From positions 57,326 through 121,325 of the forward strand of contig JAFRMD010000023.1 in assembly GCA_017430835.1 (NCBI GenBank): a stretch of DNA of 64,000 nucleotides. The letters are read 5' to 3'. This DNA comes from Methanosphaera sp. (GTDB lineage Archaea; Methanobacteriota; Methanobacteria; Methanobacteriales; Methanobacteriaceae). Each line of letters starts with the position of its first letter. Positions within the stretch are counted from its first letter, which is position 1. Both the position numbers and the translations under genes were made by a program. Below, one piece after another: positions 21,901 to 30,553 of this stretch. The notes under the pieces were generated by a model. The model did no database searches. It saw only the letters and a program-made list of their open reading frames with translations, and was not told where the DNA came from.

Positions 21901-22329
21901 CCTAGTGGACAAGAAGGAGTATACGGTGATAAATCTATCAAGAAATACAGAGTAACTGCCGTATACAGTAATAAAAACTTTGTTCATGATAAAAATTGTA
22001 GAGCTGATACTACATACACAGTTAAAAGAAGTCCTATCACAGTTAAAATAACCAAAGCAACTGTGAAAAATAACAAATTAAGTATCAAAGGTACAATTAA
22101 AGATTATCAAAACAATTATGTAAAAGGTACAAACAAAGTTTGTGTAAAGGTTAATGGTGCAACATACAGACAAAACGGTGTAATAAAATATTTCAAGGTT
22201 AAAAATGGTGTAATTAACATTAGCGGTTTAAAAGTTGATAAAGCTATTACTAGTGTTGGAGTTGTCTCTGGTGACAGACAAGCATACCTAGAAGGAAGAG
22301 GAAGCACGACTAAAATTACAATAAAATAA
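12976..22329 (+). CDS. Giant adhesin-like surface protein with beta-helix and Ig-like repeats
   Basis: Secreted protein of 3,117 residues, about 15% of the window. The start is TTG, supported by AAGGGGAGGT just upstream. Residues 1-25 form a signal peptide (hydrophobic core ending near TVSTA), followed by a Thr/Lys/Asn-rich linker to about 110. Residues about 110-1230 hold some thirty copies of an NNTATxGGAIY-type motif, 20-35 residues apart, typical of polymorphic-outer-membrane-protein and right-handed beta-helix repeats. Residues about 1233-3117 hold roughly nineteen Ig-like units of about 100 residues, each with a VKVGDxxxITGxLxDExG-like strand pair. The last 400 residues are Lys-rich. 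No LPxTG signal or C-terminal membrane helix is visible, so anchoring is probably non-covalent. Such proteins are thought to mediate binding to host or partner cells in gut methanogens; the ligand is unknown. Own promoter and terminator. Confidence 0.9.
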   Translation: MNKKFIFLACVLILLFSLITVSTAVNPDSNTTTITKAVKTTNAAHVTNNVKTNKINKKTSNSGLDTSNSVTTKSIGEKNTSQTSKTKMHTDTTASMNESDTSKTEKSINKVVTSRNVKEATANPTTWDQFTSCISGCSANNLTIKLNKGVTYNITSNFAWNNANLKNLTIIGNGATFVPSDIDKFRFMEIKVNNSVLSIFNVTFEGLGRQSQEKDSVGGVIKLSGQYKSSLTISNCTFNNSRARNGGVLLIEPTRDINYKSTLILNNTNVFNTYTSNNGGAISTQFTDLTVDNCNFTNNTAKLFGGSIRVASGKLKITNSVFDDSKAIGNGVYGSMTNGPADYGGSAVHICSFAEAYIANNTFKNCWDVEGGTISFHQGQNYHYDDGLITVVNNTFYNNTAAYGAAIALYTKETDFIIENNSFINNTAIGRNETSSANGGAIWINSIVNDLELNNNTYENNSATNKGGAIYSEGNVTSINQTFKANNATNGGAIYSNGDFVGIEDVYENNSAVRGGAVYLTNTASVISTDGTFKNNKASEYGGVFYIDDEAKFESNYDVCDNNTALRGGVFYINSLSNLAIESSGSIYTNNSATEYGGVIYLENGLIDSEDESYINNTAQYGGAIYNYGGTVDSINNRLENNTAVRGGAVYNCENGIIVKKEGNDCNNSAEIGGAIYNLGTLTSDGSNFTDNHAVDKGGAIYNGGTATVNGDTFKNNNATSGGAVYNLGNFNAEDNTFVGNNATNGGAVLDNGTIQGTENKYYNNTALENGGAVYSCKDRQIVIENIEFKGNKAGQNGGAIYTEDNVLITSSDEVLFENNTAVLGGAVYLNNNSNMTTSGDIYKSNNADYGGAIYTYANNTITVKDATSFESNNAINGGAIYLSDTTSLTTVESTFKNNNASNGSAVYASGGSNVTSKTTTYANNTADYGTIYADENVNLKTTNDKFTNNTATEEGGAIYSKSDVNSTSSTYTENSAKYGGAISIDNAATLYSNDDEFTSNNADYGGAISLSRNTQGNITCSTFTENNATVGGAIYVFPNVNVNSSSNVFNKNNATEGGVYYVQSEATVNSTGDTFTSNTATNGGVYYNGGNVTSTNSEYRKNTAENGGVIYNIDGGIFTSDEDNFSNNNATEGAVIYNVGNATFVKSTLDSNKGTNSVIVNNNILNMTENDVLNNYVTSDDGAVIYYNTESSVIVNNLFVNNTDNTRDMLMKGTFPVTINENKYIDNYLNDTWEVPEIIEISPESADTYEDIDLNLSAIYNDTIRNGTVYIYDADVVVGEGAVVDGEAHVRIYKGRLSDTITPVKFKYVSLSKHYQNMTVTSKIVLGKETIISITPIPNQYVDDEFNVTVTLYNSTYGRLTNADVIIYIGDTRYEEHIGEDGNVSITGVKFDKFGLVHLNATFEGNETHRYSTTKETVRIVKIPTHVELTLPTNDVKHPDDEGDVIITLYDSRDNSIISGRPVSLFIRDHNVTDESFVTDDNGQIVYRFKANETFYNTIAGGSWGNLEFETYVNFTADDKYLSPESAVGSLLVEKYHTHFHDNVTYKQVGTEYKYNVNFTLYDENHKIVANKEINYTDKDGLVFDENTNINGVYVAPEFTLGPDDDVTLSIFCIENYKYRNSTLPVHIKTAKFPSWIAVIPTNTIVNQTNSFTIHLSYSNNIPLTGKINLTVGEFEPVEVEVINGMGYYTNESMVWHNLSEWTVKVEYLGDEENGIIGSSAEASFKVFRLQTNTTVEVLQTLDTDTKFQIHVTSDETPIPINYGNVTVRIIPMDENGPVGEVIVIRDVQLTDGYSDVLSTSDLEGYYRFRLNITYETNDVFISSHEYTPGILLKQYKNTTIEIERNSPILVGEPETIIFTLKDQDGTRLAYKELNITINGTDIKDEIFTTDEYGRVIITTSFNQVGVNNITASFEGDVYYNKSSNLVDLTVRQKTVTTISVVSPIDVSDDIKLNITLKMINGTVLSNQPVDIVYGEYQETINTDENGMITIEGKKFEEWGTKIITATFKGTEFYFPSEDNGEIQVRKLQSILNVTAKSPVYVGNTTKIEGYLTMPDGTPISGAKVYITVNGAEEPVEKTTDDDGYYSYDYKTKTEDIGISNVTVVFNSNGTYNGFTDETHFVVKRYITEINVTANRTLKVGNQTYITGTLQDQFGNNLTNQIVNITIGDQKVHARTDENGTYHYLYHATQSGIYDIKVEYLGNETHMYSYDTYQIKVDKILTHVDILVDSPVKVGDTVTITGRLFDEYDNDLDDKTLILKVNGTVYETKHPITTDIYGKFHITYKADVLDIQNFTIEYAGDYKYENTNNTCQCHVETYITHFDNVLAENVEIGHNTIVSGLLIDERGHPLRFVDFNITFNEGEPVKYTTDGSGRFSVPYNSTFIGLNNVTLSYVGNYSHEPTEFNTTFMVDKDSVYLDYNLTHVQQGNTTINVTLTDEDGNPVPNGTVVVYYDEDGRELGNGTVNENGTVMINLDLDVGVHDIIIHYNGTDDKYEATNRTITVNVPKIGTSTTFETPEIIKIGDEASVTGILKDEYGNKLANANITVKVGSIVVNTTTDENGKYSVNVTPKTIGVKDVVVSFAGNSTHEASSNTGSILVDKLDTVVTSNVTSPVKVGDNAVITGVLKDQKNRAIPNANITVTVNGKKITTKTDANGKYTVKYPTTTAGINKVTVNYAGDAKHYPINSNRIFTVEKLNTVISVNDLSTSTVGKTTKVTGTLKDENGKAVPNAKVKVKYGNTTKTVTTNSKGAYTASIPNIPEGNNNVRVTFAGNDKYHAATAITTQLVTKVATIVTVSKIKGIVGEKITLTAKVTDIYGNNITGGNLVFKLNGKTLRKDYRFDSKKAPLKFNIKNGKATVTLIADLYLRNAKHISATYSGTSVYERNTSAIVDAVIEKRRAKVKVAVKPTSTKQNQNIVFTATVKDVTKNHKNKTSINQDGYVHFKINGHAIKDSKGHVIHIPVSKGKATYTYHVPSGQEGVYGDKSIKKYRVTAVYSNKNFVHDKNCRADTTYTVKRSPITVKITKATVKNNKLSIKGTIKDYQNNYVKGTNKVCVKVNGATYRQNGVIKYFKVKNGVINISGLKVDKAITSVGVVSGDRQAYLEGRGSTTKITIK
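14340..16400 (+). repeat. GGAIY-repeat coding region
   Basis: Degenerate in-frame tandem repeats within the adhesin gene. The coding motif ggtggagcaatatat and its variants recur roughly every 60-100 bases. Conservation is at protein level; copies differ in sequence and spacing. Confidence 0.7.
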
Positions 22330-22331
22330 AT

Positions 22332-22363
22332 GTGTATTATTATAATACACTAATTCTTTTTTT
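22332..22363 (+). terminator. Adhesin gene terminator
   Basis: GTGTATTAT (22332-22340) and ATAATACAC (22342-22350) are perfect complements. They are followed by a T-run at about 22356-22363, immediately after the adhesin stop codon. Confidence 0.75.
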
Positions 22364-22440
22364 ATATTTTTTAAAAATATTATCTCAACAAGATAATTAT
22401 AGAAATCTACTATTTTTAGATAAATTTTATACTTTCAATA

Positions 22441-22462
22441 GTTACTTATTACTGTAAGTAAC
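22441..22462. promoter_or_regulatory. Perfect inverted repeat abutting the ileS TATA box
   Basis: GTTACTTA (22441-22448) and TAAGTAAC (22455-22462) are perfect 8-base complements around six bases. The repeat ends three bases before the TATA-like ATAAATATAAA at 22466-22476. The position suggests a transcription-factor site acting on ileS. Confidence 0.45.
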
Positions 22463-22465
22463 AAC

Positions 22466-22476
22466 ATAAATATAAA
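22466..22476 (+). promoter_or_regulatory. Probable ileS TATA box
   Basis: ATAAATATAAA predicts a start near 22496 and a leader of about 115 bases, long for an archaeal mRNA. Confidence 0.45.
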
Positions 22477-22527
22477 CTAATATAATATAGCATAATCTAA
22501 TTTTATGAAAGTATTATACAACTTAAG

Positions 22528-22577
22528 GGAATATTCATCAAAAAACCATAAACTCATAATAATAGAATGAATACTCC
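22528..22577 (+). promoter_or_regulatory. Long-stem structure in the ileS leader
   Basis: GGAATATTCAT (22528-22538) and ATGAATACTCC (22567-22577) can pair at 10 of 11 positions around a 28-base loop. It lies between the predicted transcription start and the AAGGAGA ribosome-binding site. It could be a regulatory RNA element. Confidence 0.4.
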
Positions 22578-22610
22578 ATTTTAAACATAAAAACTTTAAG
22601 GAGATACTGT

Positions 22611-25600
22611 ATGCCAATAAATGAGGTAGAACAGGGATATAATAAAGAATTAGAAAATAAAATACAAAGATTCTGGCAAGAACAGAACATATACGATAAA
22701 ACTAGTAAACTACGGGAAAACAAACCTAAATATTCTTTCCTAGATGGACCACCATACTGTAGTGGAAGAATACACTTGGGAACTGCTTGGAACAAAACAA
22801 TCAAGGATGCATACCTAAGATTCAAAAGCATGTCCGGTTACAGTCTAAGAAGACAAGCAGGATGGGACACACACGGACTTCCAATAGAACACAAAGTAGA
22901 ACAATTGCTAGAAATCCAGAGTAAACAAGAGATTGAAGAAAAATATGGTATAGACAACTTTGTAGACAAATGCAAGGAATTTGCAATAAAAAACAAGGAA
23001 GACATGACCGAACAATTCAAATCAATGGGAATCTGGATGGACTGGGATGACCCATATGTAACATATGACAATGGATACATGGAATCATGCTGGTGGACAC
23101 TAAAAAAAGCCGATGAAAGAGACTTGCTCATACAGGACAAAAGAGTAATCACATGGTGTCCAAAATGTGAAACAGCACTTGCGAATGCAGAGATAGAATA
23201 TGATGAAAAGCAGGACCCATCCATATACGTAAAATTTGAACTGGTAAAGCAGGAATTTGATAAAACTAGTTACATACTAATCTGGACAACAACACCATGG
23301 ACAATACCAGCAAACATGGCAGTAAGTGTACACCCTGAATTTGAATACTCATACATCAAAGTAACAAACAAAGACACAAACGAAAAAGAAATCCTTTTAA
23401 TGGCTAAAGGATTAATATCATCCTTATTTGAAGAAGATGAATATGAAATCATAAAAACAGTCACAGGAGAATCACTTGACGGGGTAGAATACTTACACCC
23501 ATTAAGAGAAGAAATACCATTACAAAAAGAATTTAACCACAGAATTATTCTAGGAGACCACGTAACACTAGAAGACGGAACAGGTTGTGTACATACAGCA
23601 CCAGGTCATGGTCCAGAGGACTATGAAGTGGGAGTAAAAAATGGCATAACAGTATTTTGTCCAGTAGGAGAAAACGGTTCATATACAACTGAAGCAGGAA
23701 AATATGCAGGACAATACATTAAGGATGCAAACCCAGAAATTACACATGATTTATACCATAACAATGCATTGCTTTATGAAGGAACAATTGACCACAGAGT
23801 AGGATTATGTTGGAGATGTAAAACACCAATCATTTACATAGCAACAACACAATGGTTTATAAAAGTAACAGACATAAAAGAACAGATGCTTGAACAAGTA
23901 GACGCAGTAGAATGGGTACCATCATGGGCTGGAGAAAGCAGATTCAAGGACTGGGTAGCAAATGCACGTGACTGGACAATATCAAGACAAAGATACTGGG
24001 GTATACCATTACCAATATGGACTTGTGACGACTGTGACAACAAGGTCGTGGTAGGTTCAAAACAGGAACTAAAAGACTTATCAGGAGATCAAACACTTAG
24101 TGGTGACTTTGTACACAGGCCACACGTAGACAACATAACAATACCATGTGAATGTGGACATAACATGCACAGAGTGCCGGACGTACTTGATGTATGGATA
24201 GACTCAGGAGTAGCAGGATGGGCAGCACTACACTACCCACAAGACCCATCAGAAAACTTTGACGAATGGTTCCCATATGACTTTATCACAGAAGGACATG
24301 ACCAGACAAGAGGATGGTTCTACTCACAACTAGGACTTGGAGTAGCAGCATTCGGAAAAGCACCATACAAGAAAGTGCTAATGCACGGTTTCACACTTGA
24401 CGATAAAGGACAAAAAATGAGTAAATCCATAGGTAACGTGGTGAGTCCTGAAGAAGTAATAGAAAAATACTCGGCAGACACACTAAGATTCTACCTGCTT
24501 GATGCAAACAAAGCATGGGATGACCTTAAATTCAATTGGGATGAAGTACAAAATTCATCAAAACTATTCAACATACTATGGAATGTATACTACTTCTCCA
24601 CAACATACATGAGCCTAGACAACTTCGACCCAACAGCACACAACAAGGAAGACCTTAAATTCAGAGAAGAAGACTTGTGGATCAGATCACGAGTTAACAC
24701 TCTTATAAAGTCAGTAGGAGAAGACTTTGAAGCCTTAGTATTTAACAGAGCAACAGAAAAAATCACAGACTTCGTATTGGAAGATCTTAGTCGTTGGTAT
24801 GTAAGACTTATCCGTGGAAGAACATGGGTAGAAAGTGATGATCCTGACAAACTAGGAGCATACTACACATTATACTACACACTTAAAGACTTAATAAGAG
24901 TGCTTGCTCCAATAGCACCACACATAACAGAAGAAATCTACCAAAACCTTGTAAGAGGAGTAGAAAAAGACGCACCAGAAAGTGTACACATGCTTGACTG
25001 GGAATATAATGCAGAAGAAATTGATGCTCAACTTGAAGAAAACATGACACATATAAGAGCAATCTTGGAAGCAAGTGCACATGCAAGAGATGTTGCAAGA
25101 TACAAACTAAGATGGCCAGTACAAAATATTACTGTTGTGACTGAAGAGGATAAAGTAAAAACAGCAATAGAATCACTTGAAGACGTATTATTAGAACAAG
25201 CAAACTCCAAAAAAGTTACTATTGAAACAGAACTTGAAGATGCTATAGTAATAGCAAAACCAAACATGTCAATTCTTGGTCCAAAACTAAGAGGAGACCT
25301 TGGAAGAGTAAAAAAATACTTTGAACAAGATGATGTGGATGCAAGCATAATACTTGATGAAGTAACAACAAATGGTGAATACACAATACACTTTGACGAT
25401 AAAGACATAACGCTTGTCGAGGAAGAAATACTTTTTGAAAAAGATGTACCTGAAAACCTTGTAAGCTGTGACTTTGAAGGAGGAAGTGTTTATGTGGATA
25501 CACAAGTAACGCCTGAAATATACTCTGAGGCAATGTCACGTGAACTAATACGTCGTATACAGGACATGCGTAAGGATTTGGACTTAAATGTGGAAGCCAA

Positions 25601-25781
25601 TATTCAGGTAATGGTTGAATGTAGTGAAGACTTTAAAGAAGCAGTATTACCTCACCAGGATTACATATCCAATGAGGTACGTACTGAAAAAATAGAATTT
25701 GCAAATATTACATCCGATGACGGATACACAAAAGAATGGAAAATTGAAGAAGAACAGCTTAAAATATTCATTAAAGAATAA
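22611..25781 (+). CDS. ileS: Isoleucyl-tRNA synthetase
   Basis: Class I aminoacyl-tRNA synthetase charging tRNA-Ile. The product is 1,056 residues, the length of the archaeal/eukaryotic type. The HIGH-equivalent is HLGT (residues 55-58, in [16 protein letters not shown]) and the KMSKS loop is exact (602-606). The CP1 editing domain lies between, with the [12 protein letters not shown] segment, and WCPKCETAL is a zinc-type CxxC. An anticodon-binding domain fills the C-terminal third. AAGGAGA precedes the ATG. purL starts about 27 bases downstream, so the two are likely cotranscribed. The leader carries unusual inverted repeats, annotated separately. Confidence 0.97.
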   Translation: MPINEVEQGYNKELENKIQRFWQEQNIYDKTSKLRENKPKYSFLDGPPYCSGRIHLGTAWNKTIKDAYLRFKSMSGYSLRRQAGWDTHGLPIEHKVEQLLEIQSKQEIEEKYGIDNFVDKCKEFAIKNKEDMTEQFKSMGIWMDWDDPYVTYDNGYMESCWWTLKKADERDLLIQDKRVITWCPKCETALANAEIEYDEKQDPSIYVKFELVKQEFDKTSYILIWTTTPWTIPANMAVSVHPEFEYSYIKVTNKDTNEKEILLMAKGLISSLFEEDEYEIIKTVTGESLDGVEYLHPLREEIPLQKEFNHRIILGDHVTLEDGTGCVHTAPGHGPEDYEVGVKNGITVFCPVGENGSYTTEAGKYAGQYIKDANPEITHDLYHNNALLYEGTIDHRVGLCWRCKTPIIYIATTQWFIKVTDIKEQMLEQVDAVEWVPSWAGESRFKDWVANARDWTISRQRYWGIPLPIWTCDDCDNKVVVGSKQELKDLSGDQTLSGDFVHRPHVDNITIPCECGHNMHRVPDVLDVWIDSGVAGWAALHYPQDPSENFDEWFPYDFITEGHDQTRGWFYSQLGLGVAAFGKAPYKKVLMHGFTLDDKGQKMSKSIGNVVSPEEVIEKYSADTLRFYLLDANKAWDDLKFNWDEVQNSSKLFNILWNVYYFSTTYMSLDNFDPTAHNKEDLKFREEDLWIRSRVNTLIKSVGEDFEALVFNRATEKITDFVLEDLSRWYVRLIRGRTWVESDDPDKLGAYYTLYYTLKDLIRVLAPIAPHITEEIYQNLVRGVEKDAPESVHMLDWEYNAEEIDAQLEENMTHIRAILEASAHARDVARYKLRWPVQNITVVTEEDKVKTAIESLEDVLLEQANSKKVTIETELEDAIVIAKPNMSILGPKLRGDLGRVKKYFEQDDVDASIILDEVTTNGEYTIHFDDKDITLVEEEILFEKDVPENLVSCDFEGGSVYVDTQVTPEIYSEAMSRELIRRIQDMRKDLDLNVEANIQVMVECSEDFKEAVLPHQDYISNEVRTEKIEFANITSDDGYTKEWKIEEEQLKIFIKE

Positions 25782-25807
25782 AATTATATTAAAGGTTGTA
25801 TGAGTTT

Positions 25808-27979
25808 ATGGTTTTAACTGATGATGAATTAAAATATATTAACGAAGTATTAGGAAGAGAACCTAATGAACTGGAATTGGGCATGATGGATGTAATGTTC
25901 TCAGAACACTGTTCCTACAAAAGCAGCAGACCAATATTAAGAAACTTCCCAACAGACGGACCGGACGTAATCTTGGGTCCGGGGGATGATGCAGGTATTG
26001 TAAGCCTAACAGATGAATATGCATTAGCAATAGGAATGGAAAGTCACAACCACCCTTCAGCTGTCGAACCTTATGGTGGAGCAGGAACAGGAATTGGTGG
26101 GATAGTAAGGGATATCATAAGTATGGGAGCAAGACCTGTAGTGCTACTGGATGCTCTCAGATTTGGACATATGAGTGATCAAAGGTCCAAATACATATTT
26201 GACTATGTGGTTAAAGGAATTTCAGATTATGGAAACCGTATAGGAGTGCCAACGGTAGGTGGAGAAATAGAATTTGATGACAACTTCCAATACAATCCAA
26301 TGGTAAACGTAGTATGTGCAGGACTTGTAAAAAAAGATGAAATAGTATATGGATCAGCACCAATAGTAGGTGACGTATACCTTCTCATGGGTGGAACAAC
26401 AGGACGAGACGGAATACACGGAGTAACATTTGCATCAGAAGAATTAACAAGCAACTCTGAAATAGAAGACAGACCAGCAGTACAAGTAGCAGACCCATTT
26501 ACCAAAAAAAGAGTAATGGAAGCAACATACGAATTACTTGAAACACTAGACATACACGGAGTAAAAGACCTTGGTGGTGGAGGACTAACATGTTGTCTAT
26601 CAGAAATGGCAGACAAAGGAGGAAACGGTTCCCTCATAGACCTTAACAAAATACCACTCAGAGAAGAAAACATGACTCCATACGAGATAATGTTATCTGA
26701 ATCCCAGGAACGTATGGTATTTGCAATTTCCCCAGATGATGTGGAAAAGGCATCAGCAATCTGTGAAAAACATGACCTATCACATGCAGTAATAGGAACA
26801 ATCATAGATAAAAGGGAGTTCATAATAAAAGATGGTGACGAAGAAATCTGTCATGCACCAAACGTACTATTTACAGACGCACCAATCATTGAAAGAGAAG
26901 CAAAAGAACCAGAAAAGATTATAGAAGATGTAGAAATACCAGAAACAGACCCTACAGAGTCATTAATTGCACTTTTATCCTCAGAAAATATCACAAGCAA
27001 AAAATGGGTATACAGTCAATACGACCATGAAGTACAATTAAGAACAATAGTAAAACCGGGTGATGATGCGGCAGTAATCAAAGTAGATGAAAACACATCA
27101 TTCACCATTGGAACAGACTGTAACAGTACACACGTACTGCTTGACCCGCATGATGGAGCAGCATCAGCAGTGCTTGAATCAATAAACAACTCCATTAGTA
27201 TGGGAGCAAGACCAATTGCATTGGTGGACTGTCTTAACTTTGGAAACCCCGAAAAACCAGAAGTATTCTGGCAATTTACCAAAGCAGTAGAAGGAATGAG
27301 TGAAGTAGCAAACAAGTTTGTCACACCATTTATCAGTGGAAATGTAAGTTTCTATAACGAAACAGAAGGAGTAACTGTAAACCCTTCACCAATAGTAGGA
27401 ACTGTAGGAGTACTGGATAATCGCTACATCAAAACAATGACGCTAAAAGATGAAGGGGACAAAATTATACTGGTAGGTAACACTTACCCTGAACTTGACG
27501 GATCACAGTACTACAAAGAAATACACAACATAGTACAAGGATGCCCGCCAAAACTAAGACTGGAAGAAAACTACAAAGTATCAAAAACAATACAAAAATT
27601 AATTCAAGAGTACAACGATGAAATAACAGCAGTTCATGATGTTTCTAAAGGAGGACTTGTCACAGCATTAGCACTTATGAGCATAAACTCAGATAAAGGA
27701 TTAAAAGTGGACATTAATGACATTGCATCTTGTGAAGATTTAACTCAATGTGATAAATTATACTCAGAATCATATAGCAGATTCATAATAACAGTAAAAG
27801 AAGATGCTTTACCTGTGATGGAAGAGGCATTAAAAACAGAAGATGTAGCATACTCCAGAATTGGGGAAGTAAAAGAAGGAAACTTCATAGTAATGGAAGG
27901 TTCCGAAGAACTTATAAATGTAGAAGTAGAAAAACTAATAAAAGCAAACACCACAACAATTGAAACACGAATGGCTTAA
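25808..27979 (+). CDS. purL: Phosphoribosylformylglycinamidine synthase subunit PurL
   Basis: ATP-dependent synthetase subunit of the fourth step of purine synthesis (FGAR to FGAM), working with the small PurS and PurQ subunits encoded elsewhere. The product is 723 residues, normal for the three-subunit type. Visible motifs are [10 protein letters not shown] near the N-terminus, [27 protein letters not shown] and [13 protein letters not shown], and the second half repeats the fold with KPGDDAAV and DGAASAV. I chose ATG 25808 rather than the in-frame TTG at 25796, because AAAGG at 25791 is too close to the TTG. Downstream of ileS; the M50 protease follows after about 20 bases. Confidence 0.95.
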   Translation: MVLTDDELKYINEVLGREPNELELGMMDVMFSEHCSYKSSRPILRNFPTDGPDVILGPGDDAGIVSLTDEYALAIGMESHNHPSAVEPYGGAGTGIGGIVRDIISMGARPVVLLDALRFGHMSDQRSKYIFDYVVKGISDYGNRIGVPTVGGEIEFDDNFQYNPMVNVVCAGLVKKDEIVYGSAPIVGDVYLLMGGTTGRDGIHGVTFASEELTSNSEIEDRPAVQVADPFTKKRVMEATYELLETLDIHGVKDLGGGGLTCCLSEMADKGGNGSLIDLNKIPLREENMTPYEIMLSESQERMVFAISPDDVEKASAICEKHDLSHAVIGTIIDKREFIIKDGDEEICHAPNVLFTDAPIIEREAKEPEKIIEDVEIPETDPTESLIALLSSENITSKKWVYSQYDHEVQLRTIVKPGDDAAVIKVDENTSFTIGTDCNSTHVLLDPHDGAASAVLESINNSISMGARPIALVDCLNFGNPEKPEVFWQFTKAVEGMSEVANKFVTPFISGNVSFYNETEGVTVNPSPIVGTVGVLDNRYIKTMTLKDEGDKIILVGNTYPELDGSQYYKEIHNIVQGCPPKLRLEENYKVSKTIQKLIQEYNDEITAVHDVSKGGLVTALALMSINSDKGLKVDINDIASCEDLTQCDKLYSESYSRFIITVKEDALPVMEEALKTEDVAYSRIGEVKEGNFIVMEGSEELINVEVEKLIKANTTTIETRMA

Positions 27980-27998
27980 AATATAAAAGGTAGTTATA

Positions 27999-29288
27999 AT
28001 GAACGCTTTATGGTATTATGCAATAGGATTTGTAATAGTATGGGTATTGGCCTTTCTATTAAAAGGAAAATATAATATTACAATAGAAGGCTTCATGTTG
28101 ATGCTAAAAACAGATAAACTGTATAATATCATTGATAAAATAGCCAAAATATCTCCCCGATTCTGGAGAACATACCTTGATATGGGAATACCCTTGGGAA
28201 TATTCTTCATGATATTGATGTTTGTACTGATGATATATTCATTACACATAATGTTTGATACACCAACAGTAGCATTAATACTGCCCGGAGTGGATATTCC
28301 GGGGTCTCCGATTTACATACCATTTGCAACAGGATTATTGGCACTTGCAACAGTGCTGGTAATACACGAGGGTGGACATGGAATACTTGCAAGAGTTGAA
28401 GGAATCAAAATAGACTCAGTAGGACTGGTACTTTTTGCAATAATTCCCGGAGCTTTTGTTGAACCAAATGAAGATGAATTAAAACAATTAAATGGAATCA
28501 GCAAACTACGGATATACACTGCAGGGCCAATGTTTAATATGGGATTAGCCGCAATAGCATTGGTGGTGATGATGTGCATTGGGGGATTTATAGCATCTGA
28601 AAACTTTTATACAACAGATGGTATGGAAATATCAAGTGTAGTTCCAGCAAGTCCTGCAGAAGGAATACTGTCTGAAGGAATGATAATAACAGGAATAAAT
28701 AATAAAACTGTCACTGGCTTGAAATCTTATAGTGAAGTTCTATCAACTACTAAAATAGGAGATAATGTGACGTTAACTACTGACAAGGGCACGTACTCGG
28801 TTATAACTGGACAGAATCCTAACAATGCATCCAAGTCATATATTGGAATAAGAGCTCAGGCACATACAATAGTAGCACCAGAAGCCAAATCAAAATATGG
28901 AACATTTGTTCCATGGTTGTTATCAGAATTAAGGGAATTATTCTATCTAATATTCTTGCTTAACTTCTCTGTTGGAACATTTAACTTGCTGCCAATGAAA
29001 CCATTGGATGGTGGATTAATACTTGAAGAACTACTTGGCTATAGGATAACTTCTTCAAGAAGAAAGGACTTTAATAATGTGCTAAATAAGTATACAAGAT
29101 TTTTACCGGGAAGTATTCGTTCTTGGATTAGCAGGGTATTTAACACTTTCTTAAATTTCTTACATAATCATGAACTTGAAGAATCAAAAGTAAATTTCAT
29201 TGTTAGATGTGTTAGCACATTCCTCATCTTATTGTTAATCATGTTATTTGTTGCAGGACTGGGTCCGGCAATACTTAGTATGATTTAA
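27999..29288 (+). CDS. M50-family (site-2 type) membrane metalloprotease with PDZ domain
   Basis: Intramembrane zinc protease, 429 residues with several transmembrane helices. The active-site motif is HEGGH (123-127), with the third ligand in NLLPMKPLDGG (Asp337). A PDZ-like region (SSVVPASPAEGILSEGMIITGINNKTV) lies between. Family members cut membrane-bound regulators or remove signal-peptide remnants; no substrate can be named. It is third in a likely ileS-purL-protease transcript, with a short gap and AAAGGTAG before the ATG. The functional link to purine synthesis is not evident. Confidence 0.85.
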   Translation: MNALWYYAIGFVIVWVLAFLLKGKYNITIEGFMLMLKTDKLYNIIDKIAKISPRFWRTYLDMGIPLGIFFMILMFVLMIYSLHIMFDTPTVALILPGVDIPGSPIYIPFATGLLALATVLVIHEGGHGILARVEGIKIDSVGLVLFAIIPGAFVEPNEDELKQLNGISKLRIYTAGPMFNMGLAAIALVVMMCIGGFIASENFYTTDGMEISSVVPASPAEGILSEGMIITGINNKTVTGLKSYSEVLSTTKIGDNVTLTTDKGTYSVITGQNPNNASKSYIGIRAQAHTIVAPEAKSKYGTFVPWLLSELRELFYLIFLLNFSVGTFNLLPMKPLDGGLILEELLGYRITSSRRKDFNNVLNKYTRFLPGSIRSWISRVFNTFLNFLHNHELEESKVNFIVRCVSTFLILLLIMLFVAGLGPAILSMI

Positions 29289-29746
29289 TCTTTTAACTTT
29301 TTTTAAAGTATTTTCGAATAATTTTTGACATATGATTAATTCATGTACTTTTTTCTCTAATTATTATTTTTCATGTTTTTATTGACATAGTGGACATGTA
29401 TTTTAATATTTTTAATAAAATCGAATTAAACGGTATGTAAGAACTAGAAATAAGAAGTTATCTGATATAATCATATCTAATTTATTATAATTAATAATCT
29501 AAAACGTGATTATAATACTTAAGGAATGTAATTTTATATTGAAAAGGTACTTGGATAGTTTTATTACATCTTGAATTTAGGTTGTTGTTATCCATAGATT
29601 GAGTAGGAAAAACTATATCCTGCATATTATAATAATCAAATGAATCGTTGTTTTAATAAATGAAATGTTTTATGTGTATTCTAAAAATATATTAAATGTC
29701 ATGTTAAATATATTAACAGTAGTTAGTAATCTTTATGGTGAAAAAT
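29289..29746. other. Non-coding region between the M50 protease and cbiE genes
   Basis: About 450 bases of AT-rich sequence. I see no gene, tRNA or clear hairpin terminator. Two AATATATT octamers flank the GTCATG sequence shortly before cbiE and may contribute to its promoter. Confidence 0.5.
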
Positions 29747-30370
29747 ATGAACAAAATGAACATTGTGGGTATTGGCCCTGGAGATAGGGAATATTTGACA
29801 TTAGGCGCAATTGAGTGTATTGAAGATTCAGATGTTTTAGTGGGTAGTCAAAGGTCATTGGATTTGTTTGAATATGTTGATGCTAAAATGGTAGTATTGG
29901 AACCAAGAGATATTCCAAAAACTGTTAAAATGGCAGTTTCTTACCTTGATGATGGATTAAAAGTATCAGTATTGTCCACGGGAGACCCAGGTTTTTCAGG
30001 AATGCTTAAAACTATACAGAAATTATCTCCAAAAACTAAGGTTAATGTAATACCAGGTATCAGTTCTGTTCAATTAGCAGCTGCTAAGGTACAAATTCCA
30101 TGGGATACTGCAAATCTTTTAACTATTCATGGTGGAAGAGCACCAGCAGATGATTTGGTCGATCAATTGGATAACACCAGACCTAACATCATATTGCCAA
30201 ACAGACACATCAGCGAATTAGTAGAATATCTTATAGACCATGGCTACAGTCCAGAGCACGATATTACCATATGTGAAAAATTAAGTTATCCTGATGAACA
30301 GATAGTACAGGTAACACTTGAAGAAGCAAAGAACATGGATTTTGGCTATATGTGTGTGGTAATACTTTAA
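29747..30370 (+). CDS. cbiE: Cobalt-precorrin-7 (C5)-methyltransferase CbiE
   Basis: S-adenosylmethionine-dependent methyltransferase of anaerobic cobamide synthesis, acting on cobalt-precorrin-7. The product is 207 residues. IVGIGPGDREYLTLGAIECI at the N-terminus and STGDPGFSGM (the GDP motif) identify the tetrapyrrole methylase fold; VIPGISSVQLAAAK follows. The start is taken as ATG 29747, because GGTGA at 29737-29741 gives correct spacing, whereas ATG 29735 has nothing upstream. No cbiT or other cobamide gene is adjacent. Cobamides are needed for methyl transfer in methanogenesis. Confidence 0.9.
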   Translation: MNKMNIVGIGPGDREYLTLGAIECIEDSDVLVGSQRSLDLFEYVDAKMVVLEPRDIPKTVKMAVSYLDDGLKVSVLSTGDPGFSGMLKTIQKLSPKTKVNVIPGISSVQLAAAKVQIPWDTANLLTIHGGRAPADDLVDQLDNTRPNIILPNRHISELVEYLIDHGYSPEHDITICEKLSYPDEQIVQVTLEEAKNMDFGYMCVVIL

Positions 30371-30511
30371 CTTAGTAAATGTTTTTTTATTTTCGTTATA
30401 ACCTCCATTTTAGCCCTATTTTTTATTTTTCAATTAACTTAATAATTTAAAAAATACATATATAATATTGTATTAATGAATTTAAGATTATATAAATTAT
30501 TTTCATGATAA

Positions 30512-30526
30512 GTTATGATTCATAAC
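30512..30526. repeat. Palindrome before the YchF-like gene
   Basis: GTTATGATTCATAAC is a perfect 15-base palindrome with a single central base. It lies 28 bases upstream of the start codon and downstream of a TATA-like ACATATATAA near 30455. It could be an operator for the ychF-cfbD operon or chance. Confidence 0.3.
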
Positions 30527-30553
30527 AATTAACAAATAATAAGGAGTTTTGAT

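Noticed and set aside
13218..21987. Several open frames of 60-135 codons on the strand opposite the adhesin gene
   Set aside because: They lack ribosome-binding sites, have biased low-complexity composition and arise from the repeat codons of the sense gene.
12976..22329. Regularly spaced repeats in the adhesin gene as a possible CRISPR array
   Set aside because: The repeats are in frame, degenerate and coding (GGAIY-type); there are no identical direct repeats with unique spacers and no cas genes.
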